In this document: positions 12,050 through 23,938 of the stretch, piece after piece
How the letters are laid out: every line of letters begins with the position of its first letter
Position numbering within the stretch: the stretch's first letter is position 1
NCBI GenBank assembly: GCA_001599755.1
Contig: BCHX01000006.1
Coordinates: forward strand, 2,591,336 to 2,655,335
DNA length: 64,000 nucleotides
Reading direction: 5' to 3'
Origin: Gliomastix tumulicola
Lineage: Eukaryota; Ascomycota; Sordariomycetes; Hypocreales; Bionectriaceae
Program-made: the position numbers and the translations under genes
Notes under the pieces: model-generated
What the model was told of the DNA's origin: nothing
What the model saw: only the letters and a program-made list of their open reading frames with translations
Database searches by the model: none

Positions 12050-13706
12050 TCAACCCCGCTTGGTCGAAGTCCTCGGAGTCTCCTCACCAGCTGCAGGATC
12101 ATCCTGGACAGTCCTTCTTCCCTTCAGTCCGTTGGCGATGCTTCGACGCAGAGACCCGACATCGCCCTGGCTATTGTCCGATATTACGGACCTTTCGTTT
12201 GCGGGCGCGCCGGGGCCTTGCATATCCGCCCAGAGATCCGTGGGGAGATATTCGCCGACATCCTGCCGGAATGCTTCTCGCGAGGCCTCGTCCTCCTTGA
12301 GGATCTTGTCGACGCTATCCTGCGCCTTCTGCCAGATGACTCGGACCTTCTCATCGACAGCCTTGCGTCGCTCGACCTCGAGGATCAGAGTGTCGTACGC
12401 ACCGGCGTACCGGTCATAGAAGTCCTTCAGCTGCCTCATCTCCTGGAGCTTGTCGAAGACGACATCCTTCTCGAGCTTCCATCGCTGCTTGAAGTCCTCT
12501 CCGGCGGCGAGATAGCTGCTCAGCCGATTGCCGACCTCTCCCAGAGCTGCAAATGCATCGAGGACGCTCATGTAGGCCTTCCTGGTCTGATGCGTCTCCT
12601 GCAGGACAGCCGAGGACTGCTGCTCCATGTCGACCAGGTGCTCCGACATCTCCCGGACAACGTCGTCCACCTCGGCCGCATCCTGCACGACAACCCGTAT
12701 CATCTCGGCTCGGTCCTTGGCGGTCTTGGGTTCGAGGTCGGACACGTTGGACTCCTGCTCGGCGATGGCGCCAGAAATGGACACGGCCTCGGCGCTGCCC
12801 TCTTCCTGAGACTGTGTCACCTCGGCGGCCATGCGACGGACCAGAGCGACGGCGCCCTCGGTCGTCCGGATGGCCGTGACGCACATGTCGAAATGGTTGT
12901 TCAGCGACGCCAGGAGGTGCGCCATGTTGGACGAATTGTCGAAGAGGTGATCCAGCCGTTCTGTCAGCGATATCTGGGGCTTGGGCTGGTTGCTGCTGCT
13001 GCTGCTGGCGCCGGTCGGCAATGTCTTTTTGATGTTGCGGATGTCTGTGTCGAGCTCGAGCAATTCTCTGTCGAAACCCTGCTGGATGCCCTGCACGGTG
13101 GAAATAAATTAGTTCTCAAGAACAGGAGCCAGAGTGTCCCCTCAGCTCGCCCAGACGTACCTGGAGTTCTTCTATGCTTCTCTTCATTGCATCCCGCAGC
13201 TTGTGGACGTTGATCTCGTCGACAAAGTCCAGCAGCGACTTCCTCTCCTCGCCGGGCGGCCGCAGCCCGGACTGGACGACGGTGTTCCGCAGCATGCTCA
13301 TGGTGCTCTCCAGATCGCCGTCCGACTCGTCCATGGCGCGGACGAGCTTCTTGAAGTCCTTCTTGCCCCAGTCATATGTCGCCTGCAGAGACCTTCTAAG
13401 CTTCACGAGGATGGACACCTGGTCGAGGATGGAGTTGCGGAGGAAGGCCGTCTGGGCGGCGAGGATGACGGTGTCCTCGTGGGCGCTGCGGGCGTGGTTG
13501 GCGAGCTCGTTGGCGCGGAGGACGAGCGTCATGGAGGAGAGGGAGCGCTTGGCGGCGATGAGGTGGTTGACCAGCTCGTCGATCGGGATTATCGGCTGGC
13601 TGGCGGTGTGGTGGTGGTCGTGGCTGGAGGCATCGGGCGAGCGCTTGAGTGACGCCATCGACGACTCGGCGCTGCGCCGGGACGCTGCGACGGGGGAGGC
13701 GGCCAT
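12050..13706 (-). CDS. ATG17: Autophagy scaffold protein ATG17
   Basis: Two exons (13706-13161 and 13090-12050, phase 0) give 528 aa. ATG at 13706 is the first methionine of the frame. The protein is almost entirely helical and coiled-coil and carries ATG17 family blocks: LVNHLIAAKRSLSSMTLVLRANELANHAR near the N-terminus, TAFLRNSILDQVSILVKLR, GEERKSLLDFVDEINVHKLRD, then IQQGFDRELLELDTDIR after the intron, and in the C-terminal half WKLEKDVVFDKLQEM, DFYDRYAGAYDTLILEVERRK and the conserved EYLPTDLWADMQGP. ATG17 dimerises and, with ATG29/31 in yeast or alone with ATG13 and ATG1 in filamentous fungi, nucleates the phagophore assembly site under starvation. A Ser/Ala-rich start and a disordered Thr-rich tail flank the family region. 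Confidence 0.92.
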
Positions 13707-15285
13707 GATGGGGCGGTTCGATTGCAAAGGCGGGAGGAAATACTAGGCGACGGAGGTGGTGGCGATGGGATGATGGGTAGGTAGGTAGGTAGGTAGGATA
13801 TATAGAATTGGGTTCGCTGACGAGATCAATGGGCTACATGATGAAAGCTGCCGTCACTCGTCTTGTCTGTGGCTGGTTGGAGGGAAGATGGGATGCAAGG
13901 GGAATAAGAGAAGCAAGGTGAAGCAAGGCCAGTCACCCGCAGAAGCTCGCCCACAAACGCCGAGTCCCAGAATTGGGGTGGTTGCTGCAGACAAGATGCA
14001 ACGCTGGCGGCAGGAGACGCAGAATGGTGAATGGCGAATGGTCATGGGAACCTGGAAGGCGGAACTAAGGGAACCTCAGGGACGCCTCCAGGTCCACGTC
14101 TCCACTATCAGGGCCACTATCAGGGCGCCGTACAGGCGGTGACTGCCTGAGCGATAAGATAAGCTCTGCGATAAGCGTCTTGGCGCCCTGTCATTGCGGC
14201 TGGGAACAGCTCTGGTAGATGGCCATGTAGCTTTCCGTGAGATCCGGGTGGATAACGACATGCAACTCTAACTGCACGCAATCGGGCCTCCAGCCACTGA
14301 TCAGTCAGCCAGCCAATCAGTCTGAGTATCACCTGTCGAGATCGACCGCAACAAACCAGTTCATCATAAATCACATCTCATTGGCCGTTTCCCCATCCTA
14401 ATTCTAGCAATCCACCGAGAACCCCCATGGAAGCTTTCGTGCATCCCATGGAATACCTAGTTCGGCCGCCAGTGCAAGCTCGTAGACTAGCACTACCTCT
14501 GTCTGCACGTGTGCCTGATCAACCGTGCTCTCCTCTCACACTTCGACTTGCGATGAGTTGACGAGGCAAAAGGCCATAGCCTCGCTTCCTGGACCGGAAG
14601 ACGTTTGTTGATGGTCTCTTGTTTAGCAAAGACGACGTTGTCTAGAATGATAGCGTCATAGACTCTCAGTATGGACCCTGTGAGCCAATCAGAGGACGGC
14701 TTCCCTGCTTCACGACATGCCCTGCCAAACGCACAGCCGGGCGGCAAAGGAGCAGCTACCATGCTGAATGGGGTTCTATTTGTTCTAGGCGGCCAATGTC
14801 TGCCACTTTGGGCTGCCTATTACGAAGCGGAATGGAGACCTCGCCGCTGCTTCTCGTCCAAGACCATCTCCTGCAGGAGTCCGAGGCGGCCGACTCCTAT
14901 TTAGCCGTCTTCCCGTCTGGTGAATGTGTCACTTGGATGCCTCTCGAGGCAGTGCAACAGTTGGACCTCAGGGGTCGCGGGACTTATTCATGCTTATTTG
15001 AACGAAAAAGCCGGAAATCGTATGCCCAGGGAGTTCTCTCGTGGTAATTTTCGGTTCCATCATGACGCCTACATTTTTTTCTCGTCCTGACGATGCTGGA
15101 CATCCCAGGGTTGATTTCTGAGGGCAGTTGGAGAGAAGCTTGCGTGGCCATAGGTTGATGGCTGGGTATAAAGGGCACGATGTAAACCCATCATTGGGTG
15201 TTTGAAGAGTGACTCTCCAGCATCACATCTCACGCCTCAATCTCAACTCACCAACTTAACTACCCTCTCTTTTAACTCCTGCATC
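13707..15285. other. Divergent intergenic region (ATG17 / FAS1)
   Basis: About 1.6 kb holding both promoters. It includes a GGTA repeat run near 13776-13798 just upstream of ATG17 and a possible TATA-like GGTATAAAGG near 15165, about 115 bp before the FAS1 start. No supported gene. Confidence 0.45.
13776..13798. repeat. (GGTA)n microsatellite
   Basis: About five tandem GTAG/GGTA units about 70 bp upstream of the ATG17 start. Confidence 0.8.
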
Positions 15286-16652
15286 ATGCGCGTCTCGGCT
15301 CTGTCTTCTGTCCTCATGGCCGGCGTCTGCCTGGCTCAGGGGGATATTGCCGCACTACTCAGTTCCCAGGACGATCTCAGCACGCTCCTTGAGCTTGTCT
15401 CCCTCGTTGACGGCCTTGCTGACACTCTCGCTGCCGCAAGCAACATCACCATCATTGCGCCTACAAACGAGGCCTTTGCCAAGGCGCCACGGAACATCCC
15501 CGAGGGTGAAGCAGTCGAGCTTCGCAACGACACCGTCGCCATCGGTGCCCTCCTTGCAAATCATGTCTTTCGTGGTGCCTACCCGTCCGACGTTGTCACA
15601 GACGTTCCGACGTTTGCCCAGACCTTACTTGATGATTCCTACATTATTGCCCGTCAGCCCTTCTCCAACTTCACTGGCGGCGCCTATAATGGACTCGTGA
15701 GGAACGGAGAAGATGTATGTGTTCTGTCGGGAGAACAGACCATCTCTACTGTCACCGAAGCTGTGAGTACTGCCCCTATGCGCATGAGCATCTGCGGCAA
15801 CACACTAACGCATGGGACAGGACATCAAGCTGGGTGAGGGCATCACGATCCACAAAGTCGACACTGTCATGGCGTTCGGTGCTCCATTCCAGCTCTTTAC
15901 CGCTCGCTCTGGGTACCTGGCTATGAATGCCGCGCTTGAGGCGGCCCATTTGAACTTCGCTTTCGGCTTGACCGGCGCCGACGAGCAAGGTCTCAACATC
16001 TCTGACTACACCATATTCGTGCCCACGGACGAGGCCTTTGAGTCCATTGGCTCCGTGCTTGAGTCTGCGGACCTCCAGACTCTCCAGGAGGTCCTTCGGT
16101 ACCACATCATCCCCAACAACGTCATCTTCTCGCCATCCCTGGGCAATGTCACCGTTCAGTCGCTTCAGGGGACCGACCTGACCTTTACCGTTCTGCCGGA
16201 CGGCTCTGCCTGGGTGAACAACGCCCGGATCACGTTCCCCAACAGCATCCTGTATAACGGCGTCGCCCACGTGATTGACAGGTAGGTGGCCAGTCACATT
16301 TGGAAGCTGCACACGCTAACCTTCTTTTGCCAGTGTCCTGAGCCCCGGGGAATTCGACCGCGCCTCTCTGGAGCCCTCCGCGCCTGCGTCAGACCGTCTG
16401 GCCTTCCCTGATGCGTCCTCAGTCTCCAGCCTGCCGTTCTCCAGCGTGTCTTTCTTCGACGATCTCATGACATACACGACGACCCCTGAGCTGCTCCAGA
16501 CCTTGGCTGCGGTTGCTACCGCCTCAGATGAGCCCACTACAACGACACCAGGAGAGGCGGTTCCTGTCCCTACTGGGGCTGCTGGTGCTCTGCTCCCCAA
16601 TGTCGGTTTATTCGTCTCGATTGTGGCGGGTCTTGCGGCCTTTCTGGCCTAG
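15286..16652 (+). CDS. Fasciclin (FAS1) domain cell-surface protein, probably GPI-anchored
   Basis: Three exons (15286-15762, 15821-16281, 16334-16652; phases 0 and 2) give 418 aa. Residues 1-18 (MRVSALSSVLMAGVCLAQ) form a signal peptide. Two FAS1 domains follow: the first has ITIIAPTNEAFAKAP and LLANHVFRGAY, the second YTIFVPTDEAFESI and EVLRYHIIPNNVIFS, ending in NSILYNGVAHVIDS; several N-x-S/T sites are present (NIT, NFT, NVT). A Thr/Pro-rich stalk and a C-terminal hydrophobic stretch after GAAGALLPN fit a GPI signal. FAS1 proteins act in adhesion and wall organisation. Its stop is only 92 bp from that of the convergent HET gene. Confidence 0.9.
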
Positions 16653-16744
16653 GATGTTCACGATTTGATGTTCGGTGCAGGGTGAGGGGACTATTGATGT
16701 TACAGGAGAACCATTGAGCTTATTCTTCATTTCATGATGAGCAC

Positions 16745-19700
16745 CTAGCAGAATCTATAGCGACCCCTCTTCTCAACGAGTGGTTCAAACCAAGAGGGCC
16801 ATGTAGCTTTTCCCACACTCCCATCTTTGGTGTCAATGCCTTTCACGACTGACGTGCCCACAACCTCCCTCCTCATCCCTCTGGTCGCCATCTCCCGCCG
16901 TCTCTTCTTCGGCGTCCCCAGCTGAGGCGAGGGCTCTAGTCTCGCGATGAGCGGGTTCGACATGCCCTCTATCAAGAAGAGGTCATCCCCGTCCTGGACT
17001 CCCCTTGTGTCCACCCCGGCCAGCCCGGCCAGCCCGGTCTCGGTGACGAAGAACTCGCGGCCGGCGAGAAGCTCCACCACGCACTGCAGCGTCGTGTGCA
17101 CGTCGTATCTGACCTTGCGTGGGAGGAACCGCCAGCGGTGGTAGGCGCCAAAGGGATGGCCCTCCTCGCCGTGCGGCAGACCGAGAAATGACAGATCTGT
17201 TTCGTCCGTCTCAACACCTTCGCCGTCGCCTTCTCTTTCGGAGTATGGGATCGGAATCATGCAGACGAAGTTTCGTGACGCTTCCATGGCGTTCTTCTCG
17301 CTGTTGTCGCCCTGCACTGGAACGCCTCGGCCCACGGGGCGGAAGGCAATCTCCCCCTCTAGCCCGACCATGTCCGCCATCACCTTGTGAATCTTGGCCG
17401 CCCAGTCAATCACGAAGCCCTCCCGAAGACGTACCTCGAACGGGTGGCACGCGCCGTCCACGATCGCGTCAAGGAACTTCCTGTAATCAAGAGGCTCATG
17501 CGTAGCCGCACACTCGGATGTCTGGTACCGCGGACCAAGACCTGTCTTCAGACGCTCGAAGCCCGGGTCGTCGCCCAGACTGTCGCCCGCCACCTGCGCG
17601 GACATGATGCAGAGTCTGTGCAGCACCTGGGCGCGGAAGTTGTGGTAGTCGAAGGTGCAGATGCCGATGAAGTCCGTCCAGGTCGGCTCCTCGATCAGGA
17701 ACAAGGCGAGGTTGTTGAGGCGTTTCATCATTTCCAAGATACGAACTCTGCGGTCTGGCTTGGGGGCGCTGCTGCTGCTGTCGGCATCGTCACTTGCTAG
17801 ATATATAGCGTCGACGGCCTGTGCTAGATCGGATGTCGTCGCGGTATCCGGGTCTTCATCGTCGTTAGAAACTCGTTCGGCAGAGTTCTGCTCCTTGCTG
17901 ATGATGAGATCCACGACATCCGGGACCTTGTCCTGGTACTTCTCGGCAGACGGGATAATCAGCGGGCTCAGATTCGTCAGCCCCTTGACGATCTCGACGA
18001 TCGACACCTCAAACTCGAGGCGCTTCGGGTGTTCCGTCGCCCACGCTATACTCGGCCACGCGGTGACACCTCCCAACAGATCAACCATCCGGTCGAAGTT
18101 ATCCTTCCGCGGCCGCTCTTCCTCACCCTCGTCGTCATCATCATCATCATCATCATCGGCGTCTACCTCCCGAAGATAGTCCGGGTTCAGATACGACCGC
18201 TCGACGTACCAGAGCTGCTGCAGGAGCAGGAACGGGTCGTCCGGGGGAAGAGGATACACGCCGACGATCTCGTCGAGCAGGAAGCCGTTCATGAAGAGCA
18301 CGCGGTCGAAGATGTGCGGCGCGTGATGCCACAGCTCGGGTCGTGGTTTGGACGGATGGGGCATCGCCTCGGCCTCTTTAATGGCACGCGGTCTCGTGAA
18401 GTCGGGCACCCACGAGGGCACGGCGACGACATCGTTTCCTCTCGTCTGTGCGTCTTCTCCTCCTCCTCCTCCTCCTCCTCCTCCTCCTCCTCCCAGTGTC
18501 GTCCGATCCCGGAGGCGGTGCGGGAAGAACCAGAAGATGTTCATGTTCAAGTCCACTATCAGCAGGTACGCTGCGAGGCGGGAGAAGAGCACGGACAGGG
18601 GCACCGTGTAGTCCGGCGGGAACAGGCTGCGGAAGAGCTGGTCCATGAGCTCGCGAAGACCGTACACGGCGTCGTGTGGGATCGTGCACCGGGACTGCAG
18701 GCCCAACGTCGAGTAGAAAGGCATCGAGAAGGGTGAGCAGTGGACGCGTCGGGCCAGGACGTGGTTGGCTCTCCAGACTCGACTGCCCCAAGCCGACCAT
18801 TCGCGTCCTCGAGATCCCTGCGCGCGTATCATGCGTCTGCGGTCCTTTGGGTCGTCTTTATCCGGCTTATCTATCGTCTCTGTCGTGCTCTTCTCCTCCC
18901 CGCCCTTTTCCTCCTTGTCTAGCCTGGCACACGCGGCGTGGCTGCAATCTTCCAAGAGCGCTACAGGATGCCGCCTCTTATGCTCTACCCATTCGTAGAG
19001 CTTGTTGAAGTGCTTGCTTAGGGTCAAGTTGGATATCGTGAGCCGTCCGCAGTAGAAGACGGGATCGCGCTTGTTGAGGGTGTACTCTTGGAGCACCCAC
19101 ATCCTCGTCCACCAGCTTCTGGTGCAGAGCTCGATGAAACCATCAACCAGATCTGGTCCTGCGTCGTAGCACATCTCCCAGAAGGCAGGATCTGTGCTGC
19201 CACCATCATCTTCGTCATCGCTATCGTCGTGATCGTGATCGTGATCATGATCATGGTCATGGTGGTGGTGATGGTCATGATCAGCATCTTCTCTAGTATG
19301 TTCAACAGTGCTGTCCGCAATTCGTTGCAGTGTCGCGAAGAGAGCAGCTGAGGATGGTATAGGCGGCCCGAGGTGCACGACAACCCGGCTCGCCTCGGTG
19401 TATATCCTCGCCATGAGCGTGACCTGCTGCCCTCGCTCCTGGACATCGGCCTGGTTGATGCAGATCGAGTCCGCCCATATCGTCCTGCTGCGGCAAGGAT
19501 CACGGAGGGACGACAAGGCGCTGTGTAGGTTCGGGGTCACGGTCTGCTTGTAGCCGTTGACAGATATGTAGTGTCTCTGACCATCGCTGGACCTCTCGCC
19601 CCATGTGTACGAGAGGGCTTCGAAGGGAACACAGCCCTCGGCGTCCAAGTCCGCGAGAAACAGTCTCGCGGAGATCGGCTCGTCATCATTGGTGCTGGGG

Positions 19701-20237
19701 AATATCTCCAGCAGCCGTATAGTCGAGGTTGAGTCCGAGACTTGAAGCGACTTGTACAACTGAAGGTATCGCCCCAGCGTCGTCTGCCTGGTGCGATGCT
19801 CACTGCGGCGGTCCGGATTCCGCGGCAATGCTACCTCGAGGATAATGCGGTAGGCCTCTTTCAGATACTCGTGGACTTCATCGTAGGAGTAGTTCTCGTA
19901 GTCCGGTGGCTTCGGCCAGTCGAAGTCGGGCAGATCTATGCATCGAGCGTCACAACTTTAGTACGCTCGAACGTTGCATCTATCTTGTCGGGGAAGATCA
20001 TGACTGACTGATAGACCCGAGATGCTCCTTGTCAAGGTCATAGTAATAATTGAGGCACGGTCCGGTGTACTGTCCGAGGTCCTTCAAGCGCGTGTGCTGC
20101 TGCACTAACTTGCAGTGCTGGTCCCAGACTGCCCAGCCGGGCCACTCCTCGCGCCCAGGCCCGGGCGGCGGAGGATGTGCAGGCGGCGGGACGCCCTTGG
20201 TCAAGTCGATTCCCTCTGATTTCGTGTCTAATTCCAT
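16745..20237 (-). CDS. HET-domain (heterokaryon incompatibility) protein with low-complexity tracts
   Basis: Two exons (20237-20009 and 19935-16745; donor GTCAGT, phase 1) give 1139 aa. The HET domain is unmistakable: FEALSYTWG, then SRTIWADSICINQADVQERGQQVTLM and the following ARIYTEASRVVVHLGPP block, and later WWTRMWVLQEY. HET domains trigger a non-self cell-death response after hyphal fusion in other ascomycetes. The long C-terminal part has no recognised repeat domain. Three in-frame microsatellites encode low-complexity runs: His/Asp alternation (genomic 19201-19290), about twelve Gly (18457-18493) and about nine Asp (18131-18157). The N-terminal exon is Pro-rich with KEAYRIILEVALPRNPDRRS just after the intron. 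What it recognises is unknown. Confidence 0.88.
18131..18157 (-). repeat. Coding trinucleotide run (poly-Asp)
   Basis: Tandem ATC/GAT triplets, read on the minus strand as poly-Asp inside the HET protein. Confidence 0.85.
18457..18493 (-). repeat. Coding trinucleotide run (poly-Gly)
   Basis: About twelve tandem TCC/CTC triplets, read on the minus strand as poly-Gly inside the HET protein. Confidence 0.9.
19201..19290 (-). repeat. Imperfect CAT/GAT repeat encoding His-Asp run
   Basis: An imperfect GATCGT/GATCAT array, read on the minus strand as alternating His and Asp near the end of the HET domain. Confidence 0.8.
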
Positions 20238-20887
20238 AGCTGGAAGAAATTGCTACTTCTTGGGGGCAAGGGCGGTGTGTTTCGCGAGCTGGAGGCAATC
20301 AGCCAAAGTTGTGAGGGCTCCCACATCATGATTGTCCGGCAACAGCGCATAGTTGAATATTTACAGACTCATGCCGCCGGTACGTAGAAGCCTCGGATTG
20401 GATGCTTTACGAGGATGAGATCCCCCGTGACATTGTGATTGGGCTTTACCCTGGTTCGAAGCCCACACATTCTGACAGACCTAGTGGCAGTGCTGTCAAA
20501 AGGAATGGCTGATCCAGTTCCCGCAGTGGTCATTGCGGCATCTGCCGTGGAGGAGACTAGGCGAGGCGTTTTCTTTGTGAGAACCGTTTGCGTCTGGCCT
20601 TAGAACCTATAGAGCAACTTATACAAGCATGGAGTCGTTAGTCACAATTGAGTAGAAGATCTAGTTCATCATGAATCGCATCTCTTGGTCATCAATCTAT
20701 TCTACATCGATCCCTCCATCAAGGAGGTCTCGATCCATCCAATCGCAATCTAGCGAAGCAAGGCATGTAATAACTAACAATCTGAACACTGCTCTCAAGA
20801 CATATAAAAGGGGAAAACCCGCTCGCCAAATCCAAAAATCTAGACATCGCAGTCTATCGCAATCCAATCAACGCATCATCTCATCTA
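20238..20887. other. Intergenic region between the HET and calpain genes
   Basis: It lies upstream of the HET start and downstream of the calpain stop, both genes being on the minus strand. No coding frame supported. Confidence 0.4.
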
Positions 20888-23800
20888 TCACCCCATCCTC
20901 TCTAGTCTCTTCGTCTCTCCTTCCAGGGGCATCGGCGCCGGCGTGGTCACACCGGAGGAGTTACCCGAGTCGATGCGCAGGTACTCCCTCATCATGGAGC
21001 TCATGTCGCTGGGGGTGAGGAGCCCGCCATCGCGTCTGATAACGGACGGGTACGAGGCAGAGCCCTTGGCACCGCCCTCGCCCTCGCCCTCGGTCTCGGC
21101 GCCCGTGGCTCGGGAGCCGCCGGCATTGGCCTGGGCGTTGTCGAGGTCTGCGGCTCCGCGCTCGCCCATACCACCTTCGACCAGCTCGCCGCCCTCGATG
21201 ACGGTGCGGAGCTCAAGGCCGGGGTCCTTGGAGTAGACGCGGATGCCGACGATGCAGACCGCGTTCCAGGGGTCCGGCATCTTCTCCTCCTCGGTGTCGT
21301 AGTCATCACGGGGTTGAGGAGGGGGCTGGGGTGCGAGACGGGGCTTGCGGGCCATGTCGTCGCTGCTGTAGATGTCGTCCCACTCCTCGACGGGGGAGTC
21401 AGACGAGTCACCATCAGACTCGTAGCGAGGACGGACACGAGCCGGCTTGACAGGCTCCGGCTCAGGCTGAGCAGCAGGTGCAGGAGGAGGACCGCCATCG
21501 ATGGGGGGGACATCCTGCTTCTGCTCGCTGGAGGGAACGAGAACGACCATGGAGTCTTCCGACTTGGGAGTGTACTGCGGCGAGCCCGTGGAGTCAGAGT
21601 CCTTCTTGGGCTCCTCAGCAGACTCCTTGGTGTCTTCCTCAACAGCAGCCTCGTAGCCAGCATCCTCCTTCTCCTCGGCAGCCTTGGCAGCCGCGTCGGC
21701 ATCCTTCTTCGCCTCAGCCTTGCTCTCGGCAGCCCTCTTGGCCCTCTCCTCCTCCTCTTCCAGTTCGTCGAGCCGGCGCTGCTCAGCCTCCCAGGCCTCG
21801 CGGCGCGACTTCTTTTTGTCGGTGTTCTTGCCGCCCTGCTTCTTGGTGGCCTCGCGGTTGAGGTGGCGCTTCTCCCAGAGGCGACGCCTCTCCTTCTGGC
21901 GGCACTCGGTGGCCTTCTTCTGCTCGGTCCTCTTGCGGACCTTGGCGACCTTGTTCATGTGGTCCCAGGCCTTGCTGTGGGCGAGGTCGTACGAGAGGCC
22001 GACGGAGGCGAGCTTCTCGTTCTCGACGCGCTGGGCGCACTCGCGCTTGACGACCTCCTCGATGGAGTTCAGGTCCGGGTCGCGCTCGGCGACAACCTTG
22101 ACGTAGACGGTGTACTCGCCCGCCGGCATGTCGGGGAGCTCGACAGACACGGAGCGGCTGGTGAGGTAGTTCCCGTGCGAGCGCACAATGTAGTCCTCCG
22201 CATCGGGCGAGTCCTGGTAGTGCAGGCGGAAGTGCAGGCGGAACGTGTACTGGCCCGTGAGGCCCTTGAAGTACTTGTTGTCGAGCTGGGACAGGGTCAG
22301 GATCAGCGGCGAGTCCTGCGTCAGCTTGATCTGGAACTTCTCGTGGTACTCGGGCTTCCAGGGGACGTCGACGCCGATCCAGCGCTGGCAGCAGCGCCAG
22401 TCCTGCTCGCGGAAGAGGCGCGTGCGCTCGATGAGGCTGTACTTGTGCACCATGTCCTCGAACGAGATCCAGAAGACCGAGTCGCTGCCGAACTTGTGCC
22501 CGAGCTCCTCCTGCACCTCGGTCGTCCACTCCTTGGAGCCGTCGCTCCAGGGGCCCTCCCAGAGGCCCTTGCGGACCTTGCCCCACGGGTTGCGCAGCTT
22601 GACGAGGCGCTGGCCCGACTTGAGCGTGCGGGCGTCCATGACGACGTAGGCGTGCGCCTCGGAGATGCCGTTGCGGTTGCCGTAGCCGTGCTCGAGCACG
22701 CCCGTCGAGCAGCCAAAGAGGAACTCCTGGTTGACCCTGCTCATCTCGTTGTCCCAGAACTCGTCCATGTCGAGGATGTCCGACGTGAACAGCTCCGTCG
22801 TGACGCCGCCCGACAGGTCCTCGAGCCCCTCGCCGATCCAGCCGCCGGCCAGCGACCCGTAGTCGCCGTGCGCCTTGGCGTAGGCCTTCTCGATGAGCGG
22901 GACCCAGGTCTCGTTCTGCTCCGAGTTCTGCGCGAAGAAGAGCGCCTTGGAGCCCGTCTGGTACGTCTTGCGGTAGTGCTTCTCGACGTCCTCGCGGTCG
23001 ATCTGCTGCAGGAGGTCGCGCTGCATGCTGGGCGAGTCCCACGAGGGGGACTTGAGGTACAGCTTGTCGTCGATGATGGAGTAGATCCATTCACCGTCTC
23101 GGTAGAAGACGAAGCCGTAGATGCCGATCTCTGTGGGGGGATATTGTCAGTTTGCTGCTGCTGCTGCAAAAGATCGATTTATATATATATATATATATAT
23201 CAATTGAGTAGTAGAGCCAGTACTTACTCGTGTCGTACGCGACGCAGAGACGCTTGATGCCGTCCTCGACGTTGGCGAGAGCAGACAGACCGGCCATCAG
23301 CCAGCAGTCGCCCAGACTGCCCTGCTTGACGTCGCCGGAGTTGACATCGCCCATGAATGTGGACTTCTCGTAGATCTCATGGATGCGCTTGACGGCCTTG
23401 GGGACCGAGGCGCTGGAGCTCAGCAGCGTCGTGCGGTTGAGCTCGAACTTCTGCGAGCCCAGGCTGTTCAGGCAGTGGCCCTTTTCATACTTGAAGTCCC
23501 AGTCCTATACAACGAACAGTCAGCATTTCGCCCATCTACAATTCACCGCCCACCCCTAACAACGAAGAATGTGTGTAAAGTAATAATACTCACCAGGTCA
23601 AACCCAGGATCCCGATACCGCATATTCACCCGCCTGCACTCCTTGACGATCTTCTCCACCTTGCGCCTGCACTCGGCCGCCGCGCGCTCGTAGCCGTCCC
23701 ACAGCAGCTCGTTCTGGCGGTCCGAGCACGCGGGCGCCTGGACCGGGTCGAAGGGCAGCACGGCGAGCGCCTTGTGGAACTTGCGGTTGGAGAACTTCTT

Positions 23801-23938
23801 CCAGACGCGGTTGATGGACTGCTGCGGGGGCACGCGGCGCTTGCGCTTCTTCTTCTGGTCGTTGTTGTTGCCCTGGGCCGCGGCGGCGCGCGGGCGGCGC
23901 GGGTCCTCGGACTCCTCTGAGGAGCTGTAGCCGTGCAT
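20888..23938 (-). CDS. Calpain-type cysteine protease (clan CA, C2)
   Basis: Three exons (23938-23594, 23504-23228, 23130-20888; phases 0 and 1) give 954 aa. The calpain catalytic triad is complete: Cys in KQGSLGDCWLMAGLSALAN, His in GISEAHAYVVMDAR and Asn in VKLRNPWG, followed by KGLWEGPWSDGSKEW and a C2-like beta domain (ILTLSQLDNKYFKG, YTFRLHFRLH). Before the protease core is a basic N-terminus (KKKRKRR) and a segment seen in fungal calpains (RVWKKFSNRKFHKALAVLPFDP). After it comes about 300 aa of highly charged Lys/Glu/Ala sequence, probably coiled coil, then a disordered Pro/Ser tail. Calpains are intracellular, usually calcium-regulated limited proteases; this is not the PalB type, which lacks this long charged tail. 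Intron 2 contains an AT microsatellite. Confidence 0.9.
23180..23200. repeat. (AT)n microsatellite in calpain intron 2
   Basis: Ten TA units within the intron at 23131-23227. Confidence 0.9.

Noticed and set aside
12020..13213. 397-aa plus-strand open frame opposite ATG17
   Set aside because: It crosses the ATG17 intron and shows no domain; ATG17 family blocks are on the minus strand.
21314..23257. 647-aa plus-strand open frame opposite the calpain gene
   Set aside because: Leu/Val/Arg-rich composition, no motif, and the minus strand encodes a complete calpain; it is the GC-rich shadow of that gene.
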